DNA from: Candidatus Omnitrophota bacterium
GTDB taxonomy: Bacteria; Omnitrophota; Gorgyraeia; Duberdicusellales; 4484-171
Assembly: GCA_030631705.1 (NCBI GenBank)
Contig: DAOVKQ010000039.1
Coordinates: 1-6,468 of the forward strand
Direction of reading: 5' to 3'
DNA length: 6,468 nt
Below, in pieces: positions 1 to 4,740 of this stretch. The position numbers and the translations under genes were made by a program. Under the pieces are notes generated by a model, which worked only from the letters and a program-made list of their open reading frames with translations, was not told where the DNA came from and ran no database searches. How positions within the stretch are numbered: position 1 is the stretch's first letter; every line of letters starts with the position of its first letter.

Positions 1-50
1 AACCCAGCTGGGTTCTTATTAAATTGGCTGTTTTTATATCGTTGTTAGGA

Positions 51-53
51 TGA
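51..53 (+). other. In-frame TGA inside the btuC-like gene
   Basis: Reading from position 3 gives hydrophobic residues up to SLLG, then TGA, then IVSYRF and the family-typical LNALSLGEEEA. The family similarity continues across the stop with no frame change, so this looks like one substitution (for example TGG, GGA or CGA to TGA) rather than an indel. It could be a real nonsense mutation, a sequencing or assembly error, or strain variation. Genome-wide recoding of TGA is unlikely, because the other genes use TGG for Trp and the DUF4430 gene ends at TGA. Confidence 0.75.
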
Positions 54-56
54 ATT

Positions 57-446
57 GTGTCTTACCGTTTTTGTGTTAATCTTAACGCCTTATCTTTAGG
101 AGAAGAAGAAGCGCTCCATTTAGGAGTAAATACAGAAAAGACCAAACGTTTTCTTTTTGTTTTAGCTTCATTACTTACCGGTTGCAGCGTAGCGATATGC
201 GGTATTATCGGATTCGTAGGTTTAATGGTTCCTCATCTTGTCAGGATATTCGCCGGAAGCGACCATAGAGTATTGCTTGCAGGGTCATATCTGGCAGGAG
301 GAGCATTCTTGATTGTTTGCGATACTATAGCAAGAACGGTTATTTCTCCTTTGGAATTACCGGTAGGAGTTATAACCGGAATCTTAGGGGGAAGTTTTTT
401 TGTTTACGCTCTTACAAAAAAACAAGTTGTTTTCGGAGAGAGATAA
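57..446 (+). CDS. btuC: BtuC/FecCD-type ABC permease, C-terminal part, interrupted upstream
   Basis: This is the C-terminal third of an inner-membrane permease that moves cobalamin (or, in relatives, iron-siderophore or heme) through an ABC importer. From the GTG at 57 the protein is 129 residues, against about 320-350 for the whole family. Recognisable blocks are LNALSLGEEEA (residues 9-19), which precedes the cytoplasmic loop that contacts the ATPase, then GFVGLMVPHLVR (52-63), SDHR (68-71) and the late ELPVGVITGILGG block, with hydrophobic helices between. The same frame is open from position 3 and encodes a plausible membrane helix (SWVLIKLAVFISLLG), but a TGA at 51-53 breaks it. An AGGA at 47-50 lies 6 bases before the GTG, so restart is possible but could not give a full permease. 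The stop TAA overlaps the next start (TAATG). The substrate is assigned as cobalamin from the neighbours. I am sure of the family and less sure that the gene works. Confidence 0.8.
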   Translation: MSYRFCVNLNALSLGEEEALHLGVNTEKTKRFLFVLASLLTGCSVAICGIIGFVGLMVPHLVRIFAGSDHRVLLAGSYLAGGAFLIVCDTIARTVISPLELPVGVITGILGGSFFVYALTKKQVVFGER

Positions 447-1258
447 TGCTTGAAGTTAGGAATTTAACATCAGGATACGGTTTAAAGATTGTTCTTCACG
501 ACATCAGCCTTAAAGTAAATAACGGAGAACTTCTGGGTATAATCGGGCCTAACGGTTCGGGTAAAACAACTTTTTTAAGGTCTATAACCCGGGCACTTAA
601 ACCGAAACACGGAGAGGTTTATTTTGAAAATAAAGATATTTGGCAAACCTCCTTAAAAGAGCTTGCCCGGAAAATAGCCGTGGTTTCCCAGAACCCACCT
701 TTAAACCATATGACCGTTGAGGAATATATTCTTTTAGGAAGAATACCTTACTACCATAAGTTCCAGATAATTGAGACAAAAAAAGATTTAGAAATCGCTG
801 AGAACGCGATGAGCTTAACTGACGTTCTTAAACTCAAAGATAGATTTATGGAAGAACTAAGCGGCGGGGAAAGGCAGCTTGTTATTCTTACCCGGGCGCT
901 GGTTCAGGAACCAAAGCTGCTTTTACTGGACGAACCGACATCACATTTGGATATTACCCACCAGGTGGGAATTTTAGACCTTATAAAAAGACTGAACAAA
1001 AAACTTGGGCTTACGGTAATCATGGTCCTGCATGACCTTAATCTAGCCAGTGAATATTCCAATAGGTTAGTGCTTATTAACAAAGGTAAAATTCATAAAG
1101 CCGGCCATCCCGAGGAAGTTTTAAATTATCAAACGATTGAAGAGGTTTATAAAACGGTTGTAGTAGTTAAAAAAAATCCTATTTCTTCCAAACCTTACAT
1201 ATTGTTAATTTCCCGGGAAGAAAGAGAAAAAAGACATCCTATAATGAGAGAACAGTAG
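446..1258 (+). CDS. btuD: Cobalamin ABC importer ATP-binding protein (BtuD/FepC-type)
   Basis: This is the cytoplasmic ATPase that powers the BtuC-type permease encoded just before it. It has 270 residues, the usual size. All ABC motifs are present: Walker A GPNGSGKTT (34-42), Q-loop Gln82 in VVSQNPP, signature LSGGERQ (138-144), Walker B LLLLDEPT (157-164) with Asp161 and catalytic Glu162, D-loop SHLD (165-168) and switch His195 in VLHDLN. The tail (GHPEEVLNYQTIEEVY onward) is typical of the FecE/FepC/BtuD group. An open frame extends upstream to 317, but that part overlaps btuC in another frame. The ATG at 446 starts the conserved MLEVRNLTSGYG and overlaps the btuC stop by one base (TAATG), which suggests translational coupling. 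Iron-siderophore and heme ATPases look very similar. Cobalamin is inferred from the adenosyltransferase, riboswitch and BtuB downstream. Confidence 0.9.
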   Translation: MLEVRNLTSGYGLKIVLHDISLKVNNGELLGIIGPNGSGKTTFLRSITRALKPKHGEVYFENKDIWQTSLKELARKIAVVSQNPPLNHMTVEEYILLGRIPYYHKFQIIETKKDLEIAENAMSLTDVLKLKDRFMEELSGGERQLVILTRALVQEPKLLLLDEPTSHLDITHQVGILDLIKRLNKKLGLTVIMVLHDLNLASEYSNRLVLINKGKIHKAGHPEEVLNYQTIEEVYKTVVVVKKNPISSKPYILLISREEREKRHPIMREQ

Positions 1259-1262
1259 CCTG

Positions 1263-1288
1263 TCAGGTATAATCTGGTTTATACCTGA
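1263..1288 (+). promoter_or_regulatory. Hairpin between btuD and the adenosyltransferase gene
   Basis: A perfect 10-base inverted repeat, TCAGGTATAA (1263-1272) and TTATACCTGA (1279-1288), has a 6-base loop and begins 4 bases after the btuD stop. No T-run follows, so it is not a standard intrinsic terminator. A third related segment, ATTATACC (1291-1298), can pair with GGTATAAT (1266-1273) instead, and it directly abuts the AGGAG ribosome binding site (1299-1303). This could tune translation or mRNA stability, but its role is unproven. Confidence 0.6.
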
Positions 1289-1309
1289 TGATTATACCAG
1301 GAGAAAGCA

Positions 1310-1840
1310 ATGGAGCAAAAAGGATTGATTCAAATCTATACCGGCGACGGCAAGGGTAAAACAACTGCTGCCGTAGGATTAGCCTGCCGTGCCCGCAGCC
1401 ATAAGTTAAAAGTTTGCTATATTTTCTTCCATAAAGACTGTAAAAAATGGGGTTATGGCGAGCATAAAGCTTTAAGGAAACTTGGAATAAAAACGTATGG
1501 CTACGCAAAAAAACATCCACATTTTTATAAAACAGCGGATAGAGAAGCGCTGGGCGGAGAGTGTCGTAAGGCACTAAAATTTATCAAAAGAATTTATAAC
1601 AAAGATATATACGATATGCTTATTTTAGATGAAATACTTATATCGGTGAGAGATGGTTTTTTAAAAGAAGAGGAATTGCTTGAAATACTGGATTTAAAAC
1701 CAGACGGACTGGAGCTGGTTTTAACCGGGCGCGGCGCCTCAAAAAAGATAATTAAAAAAGCCGACCTGGTCAGTTGGATAAAGAAAATAAAACACCCCTA
1801 TGATAAGGGAATAAAATCAAGGAAAGGGATTGAATATTAG
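1310..1840 (+). CDS. btuR: ATP:cob(I)alamin adenosyltransferase (CobA/BtuR/CobO type)
   Basis: This cytoplasmic enzyme transfers the 5'-deoxyadenosyl group of ATP to the cobalt of reduced corrinoid, making adenosylcobalamin. It has 176 residues, normal for the CobA/BtuR/CobO family and unlike the PduO and EutT types. It shows the P-loop TGDGKGKTT (11-19), an LILDEI block with Asp107-Glu108, the ELVLTGRGA segment, and the diagnostic C-terminus ADLVSWIKKIKHPYDKGIKSRKGIEY-type tail (Asp-Leu-Val, then HPYDKGI, then RKGIEY at the end). The start is ATG 1310, with AGGAG at 1299-1303 and 6 bases of spacing. The gene lies 51 bases after btuD, with a hairpin in the gap. In an uptake cluster it most likely converts imported cobalamin to the coenzyme. 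It may also serve synthesis from incomplete corrinoids, but no biosynthetic gene is visible here. Confidence 0.92.
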   Translation: MEQKGLIQIYTGDGKGKTTAAVGLACRARSHKLKVCYIFFHKDCKKWGYGEHKALRKLGIKTYGYAKKHPHFYKTADREALGGECRKALKFIKRIYNKDIYDMLILDEILISVRDGFLKEEELLEILDLKPDGLELVLTGRGASKKIIKKADLVSWIKKIKHPYDKGIKSRKGIEY

Positions 1841-1878
1841 TAATTCATTTTTTACAGAAGGCTTTTGATATATAAAGG

Positions 1879-1885
1879 AAGGAGG
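1879..1885 (+). promoter_or_regulatory. Ribosome binding site that sets the DUF4430 gene start
   Basis: AAGGAGG lies 6 bases before ATG 1892. It supports that start over the in-frame TTG at 1865, which lies upstream of the site and would add nine residues in front of the signal peptide. Confidence 0.75.
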
Positions 1886-1891
1886 AGTTTA

Positions 1892-2311
1892 ATGAGTAGA
1901 ATAGCTAAACTTGTCGCAGTAGTCGTTTCATGCATTTCATCAGTAACGATATTGGAATCGTACGCGGACAATCAAGCTTCATATGTTAATGATGATACAA
2001 AAAGTATTATCGTAGAAATTGATTATGGAAATATTCGTCCATCTCGAATAGTTGAAGCTCTTTGGATAAAAGGAAAAACTGCTCTTGAAGTATTGCAGAC
2101 TGTTGCCAAGGTAGAAACCCATCCTGTTGGTCAACATGTCTTTGTTGTTTCCATTGATGAAGTGGAAGGTAAACGTGGAGAAACGGCATGGTATTATACA
2201 GTGGATGGTAAAGCGGCAGATAAATTGGCTTATTCAAACGTTCTTAACGATGTGCATCATATGAGATGGACATATAAAAAAGATGTTTGTTCTGCGAAAG
2301 TAGATAAATGA
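1892..2311 (+). CDS. Exported DUF4430 (transcobalamin-like C-terminal domain) protein
   Basis: The protein has 139 residues. The N-terminus MSRIAKLVAVVVSCISSVTILESYA is a signal peptide: positive Arg3 and Lys6, a hydrophobic stretch to about residue 21, and a probable signal peptidase I site after SYA (about residue 27). VVSC ending at Cys14 also fits a minimal lipobox, but Cys14 comes early and the hydrophobic stretch continues after it, so I prefer a secreted or periplasmic form. The mature part matches the DUF4430 layout: a strand IIVEIDYG, then GKTALEVLQTVA (like the family's G-x-T-x-L-x-x-L), then GETAWYYTVDGKAADK (like W-x-Y-x-V-N-G) and a closing MRWTYK (like V-x-W-x-Y). DUF4430 resembles the C-terminal domain of animal transcobalamin and intrinsic factor. 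The gene sits between adenosyltransferase and riboswitch-btuB, so a role in B12 binding or hand-over is a reasonable inference. It is not shown by the sequence. One Cys (in DVCSAK) lies near the C-terminus. Confidence 0.72.
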   Translation: MSRIAKLVAVVVSCISSVTILESYADNQASYVNDDTKSIIVEIDYGNIRPSRIVEALWIKGKTALEVLQTVAKVETHPVGQHVFVVSIDEVEGKRGETAWYYTVDGKAADKLAYSNVLNDVHHMRWTYKKDVCSAKVDK

Positions 2312-2410
2312 GGGTGGTCATCTCTTAACTATTTGACCGGTTAAACAAAAAAGGGGGTAAAAGAATTGGTCGGAATTTGTTCTTTGGGTTGTGAATTATT
2401 GTTTGATGCA
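2312..2410. other. Gap between the DUF4430 gene and the riboswitch
   Basis: No gene is seen here. Two weak overlapping inverted repeats, GGTCA/TGACC (2316-2320, 2334-2338) and TTAAC/GTTAA (2325-2329, 2340-2344), could form alternative short hairpins. Neither is followed by a T-run, so neither is a convincing terminator. The promoter for the btuB leader should lie here, but no pair of -35 and -10 boxes with normal spacing stands out. Confidence 0.4.
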
Positions 2411-2553
2411 GAATTTGTGCCGGATAGGCAAAGGAAGTAAAGGTGCTTGTCTTGTTAGATGTTTACTATCTAACGGGGTGAAATTCCTTTCGCTGCCCCG
2501 CAACGGTAATACGAAAGTTCACAAAGATACAAAGATACCAGTCACAAGTATTC
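2411..2553 (+). promoter_or_regulatory. Cobalamin riboswitch aptamer (compact, atypical)
   Basis: The conserved B12-box core is clear: GGTGAAATTCC (2477-2487), then GCTGCCCCGCAACGGTAAT (2492-2510). Around it are CTTTCG/CGAAAG pairing (2487-2492 with 2512-2517), a P3-like hairpin GTTAGAT/ATCTAAC (2454-2460 with 2468-2474), a 5' GGT (2442-2444), a 3' GATACC (2534-2539), and a closing P1 helix GAATTTGTG (2411-2419) with CACAAGTATTC (2543-2553) that has a two-base bulge. It precedes btuB by about 105 bases, the classic position for B12-dependent repression. It is unusual in lacking the common AAAGGGAA stretch between P3 and the GGTGAAA loop, and in having only about 25 bases between GGTAAT and GATACC, so the peripheral helices of large aptamers are missing. 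A short open frame from 2391 to 2579 covers it and is not a gene. Confidence 0.85.
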
Positions 2554-2603
2554 AATTTAAAAATATGTTGTTCTTGTGACGTTGTAACACGTGACATTGT
2601 GAC
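2541..2603 (+). promoter_or_regulatory. Candidate riboswitch expression platform
   Basis: GTCACAAG (2541-2548) is fully complementary to CTTGTGAC (2573-2580). Six of its bases (CACAAG, 2543-2548) lie in the 3' side of the aptamer's P1, so the two helices exclude each other. TTGTGAC recurs at 2597-2603 and TCACAA also occurs at 2519-2524, giving further alternatives. No T-run follows, so control may act on translation, though I see no obvious anti-Shine-Dalgarno strand. Confidence 0.5.
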
Positions 2604-2646
2604 TTATCGTGAGCCCGGGCTATTGTATATTCGGAAAGTATTCTCG

Positions 2647-2655
2647 AGGGAGGAG
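2647..2655 (+). promoter_or_regulatory. Ribosome binding site that sets the btuB start
   Basis: AGGGAGGAG lies 4 bases before ATG 2660. The open frame extends upstream to 2609, but only this start has a binding site and begins a normal signal peptide (MKKKILVLVGML). The extra codons would lie in the riboswitch leader. Confidence 0.8.
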
Positions 2656-2659
2656 AAAA

Positions 2660-4561
2660 ATGAAAAAGAAAATCTTAGTTTTAGTGGGAATGTTGATTTT
2701 GTTGACAACTAATCCGATTTGGGCTGAAGCGGAGGAAAAACTCATTGCGAAATATGACCTTGGAGAAGTAATTGTTACAGCTACAAAAACGGAACAATAT
2801 CAAGCTGAGGTAGGAGATTCAACTACGGTAATTGCTGCCGAAGAAATAGGAAAAAAAGGCAAAATGACTGTAGTAGAGTTATTACGTGCCGTGCCGGGGC
2901 TTAGCGTTACTCAACAAGGGGGACTGGGAAGCTTTACTCAACTCTATCTTAGAGGGGGGGCGCCCGGCCATACAATGGTTATGATTGACGGAATAGAAGT
3001 GAAATATCTAATGGAACATGACGGCGGTTTTTTTGATTTTGCTCATTTGACTACGGATAATATTGAAAGAATTGAAATAATTAGAGGGCCGCAGAGCACC
3101 CTTTATGGTTCTTCAGCCATGAGCGGTGTGATTAATATTATTACTAAAAAAGGCAGAGGTAAGCCTAAGTTTAATTTCTCTTTCGAAGGCGGTTCCCATA
3201 ATACTTTCCGGGAGTTGCTTAGCTTAAGTGGAAGTACAGAAAAAATAAATTATTCTTTTTCGCTATCGAGAGTAGATTCTGATGGAATATCTTCTGCTGC
3301 CGGAGGTGCCGAAAAGGATGGTTGTAGAATAAACAATATTTCAGGCCGCCTGGGCTTTAAAATATTTGAGAATAGCAAATTGAGCCTGGTTTTACGTTAC
3401 AGCAATGCGGAAACTGATATAGACGACGCCGCTAATCAGGATGACCCTAATTATACTATTGAGAAGAAGATGCTTAGTTCCAAAATTCAATTTGACCAGT
3501 CATTAGCTGATTGGTGGGACCATAAAATATTCTTTTCATCCCTGAACACAACAAGAAAATATAAGGATGAACCTGACCCTGTAGACACAGGAGATGATAC
3601 ACATAGCTGGTATAAAGGTGATATGAGGAAATTAGAATGGCAGCACAATTTTTACCCTATTGAATCGGATACGATTACTACTGGTTTCGAATATAAGGAA
3701 GAAAGAGGTTTTGCCGATGGCTACAACTGGGGAAGCACAAGGTTCGACAGAAAAACAGTAGACAATAAAGCATATTATTTCCAAAATCAATTTAACTTCT
3801 CGGAGAAACTATTTACCACCGTTGGTTTAAGGATGGATGACCATCAGCTTTTTGGCACAGAGACTACCTATAAATTATCAACTGCTTATCTTATTCCTGA
3901 AACAGGAACCAAGCTTAAAGCCAATTGGGGAACTGGATTTAGAGCCCCTTCACTATATCAACTTTACTCAAGCTATGGCGATTCCAACTTAAAGCCCGAA
4001 GAAAGCAAAAGCTATGATTTTGGATTTGAGCAGGATCTATTCGAGGATAGAGTATCTTTTGGCGTAACTTATTTTCACAATGATTTTGAACAAATGATTG
4101 GAGGTACCTATACGATTCCGGGTGATTGGACTAGCTATAAATATGCCAACATTGATAAGGCAAAAACTAAGGGAATAGAAATAGAAGCTTCTGCTAAACC
4201 TATGGAGAATTTAGCCATAAGCGTAAACCATACGTTTTTAGATGCCAAAGATAAAACAACTGGTTTGAAACTGACACGACGTCCGAAAAATAAAAGCAAT
4301 CTTGCGATTAACTATAGGTTTTTCGACAAGGGAAATATCAATTTAGGGATAACCCGTGTTGGGCACCGTTGGGTTAATAGCGCGAATACGCGGAAAATGA
4401 AGCCTTATGTCAAAGTTGACCTTGCTGCTTCTTATGACTTTAGGGAAAACTTTCAGCTTTTTGGGAGAATAGAGAATCTTTTTGATAAAAAATATCAGGA
4501 AGTCTATGGATATGCTACCCCGGGAGCATCTGTCTATGCCGGAATTAAAATAACTTTCTAA
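2660..4561 (+). CDS. btuB: TonB-dependent outer-membrane cobalamin receptor (BtuB-like)
   Basis: This is an outer-membrane beta-barrel that binds corrinoid at the surface and imports it using TonB energy. It has 633 residues (E. coli BtuB has 614). A signal peptide, MKKK plus a hydrophobic core, is cleaved near IWA/EAEE (about residue 22). A TonB box, EVIVTATKT (36-44), follows. The plug domain (about 45-165) has VVELLRAVPGLSV, LRGGAPGHTMVMIDG, IERIEIIRGP (135-144), STLYGSSAMSG and GVINIITKKG (156-165). The rest is the barrel, with alternating aromatic strands, the late FRAPSLYQLY and LKPEESKSYDFG blocks, RIENLFDKKYQEVYGY, and a C-terminal strand ending in Phe (IKITF), as needed for barrel insertion. 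Acidic loops (DIDDAANQDD) recall the calcium-binding loops of BtuB, but I cannot align them residue by residue. Cobalamin is assigned mainly because a B12 riboswitch lies directly upstream and uptake and adenosylation genes are adjacent. Similar receptors carry siderophores. Confidence 0.9.
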   Translation: MKKKILVLVGMLILLTTNPIWAEAEEKLIAKYDLGEVIVTATKTEQYQAEVGDSTTVIAAEEIGKKGKMTVVELLRAVPGLSVTQQGGLGSFTQLYLRGGAPGHTMVMIDGIEVKYLMEHDGGFFDFAHLTTDNIERIEIIRGPQSTLYGSSAMSGVINIITKKGRGKPKFNFSFEGGSHNTFRELLSLSGSTEKINYSFSLSRVDSDGISSAAGGAEKDGCRINNISGRLGFKIFENSKLSLVLRYSNAETDIDDAANQDDPNYTIEKKMLSSKIQFDQSLADWWDHKIFFSSLNTTRKYKDEPDPVDTGDDTHSWYKGDMRKLEWQHNFYPIESDTITTGFEYKEERGFADGYNWGSTRFDRKTVDNKAYYFQNQFNFSEKLFTTVGLRMDDHQLFGTETTYKLSTAYLIPETGTKLKANWGTGFRAPSLYQLYSSYGDSNLKPEESKSYDFGFEQDLFEDRVSFGVTYFHNDFEQMIGGTYTIPGDWTSYKYANIDKAKTKGIEIEASAKPMENLAISVNHTFLDAKDKTTGLKLTRRPKNKSNLAINYRFFDKGNINLGITRVGHRWVNSANTRKMKPYVKVDLAASYDFRENFQLFGRIENLFDKKYQEVYGYATPGASVYAGIKITF

Positions 4562-4583
4562 AAAGCAAAAGCGAAATCGGAAG

Positions 4584-4662
4584 GGAACAAAAGGGAAGAG
4601 CGGCCTTTTTATCTTAACATGCTATATTGCTTTAAATAAAAAGGTCGTTACCCCTTTTCATT
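4584..4662. repeat. Long imperfect inverted repeat between btuB and nrdD
   Basis: CGGCCTTTTTAT (4601-4612) pairs with ATAAAAAGGTCG (4636-4647) over 12 bases, with one G-T pair and a 23-base loop. The match continues outward imperfectly (AACAAAAGGG at about 4586-4595 against CCCCTTTTCATT at 4651-4662), giving arms of about 27 bases. It could act as a weak or bidirectional transcription end for btuB, or be a small repeat element. Without a clear T-run after the stem, a terminator is only a possibility. Confidence 0.5.
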
Positions 4663-4740
4663 TGCGCCGCCGCGGACATGACTGATGGAAATTAGTTATG
4701 AATTTTAGAAGGGAACCCAACGATGAGAGAAAGGAGTAGT

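Noticed and set aside
51..53. Recoding of TGA as Trp or Gly (alternative genetic code)
   Set aside because: TGG is used for Trp throughout the other genes, no in-frame TGA occurs in the long btuD, btuB or nrdD frames, and the DUF4430 gene ends at TGA. One TGA in btuC is better explained as a mutation or an error.
317..445. N-terminal extension of the btuD frame
   Set aside because: It overlaps btuC in another frame, and its translation is not ABC-like. ATG 446 starts the conserved domain.
2333..2363. TTGACC and TAAAAG as a promoter for the btuB leader
   Set aside because: The spacing is 19 bases and the -10 match is poor, so it is too weak to annotate.
2391..2579. Possible 62-residue gene in the btuB leader
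   Set aside because: It coincides with the cobalamin riboswitch and shows no ribosome binding site or protein-like pattern.
4618..4634. NrdR-box-like ATGCTATATTGC before nrdD
   Set aside because: Only one weak match lies in the hairpin loop. NrdR sites normally come as a pair with better agreement.
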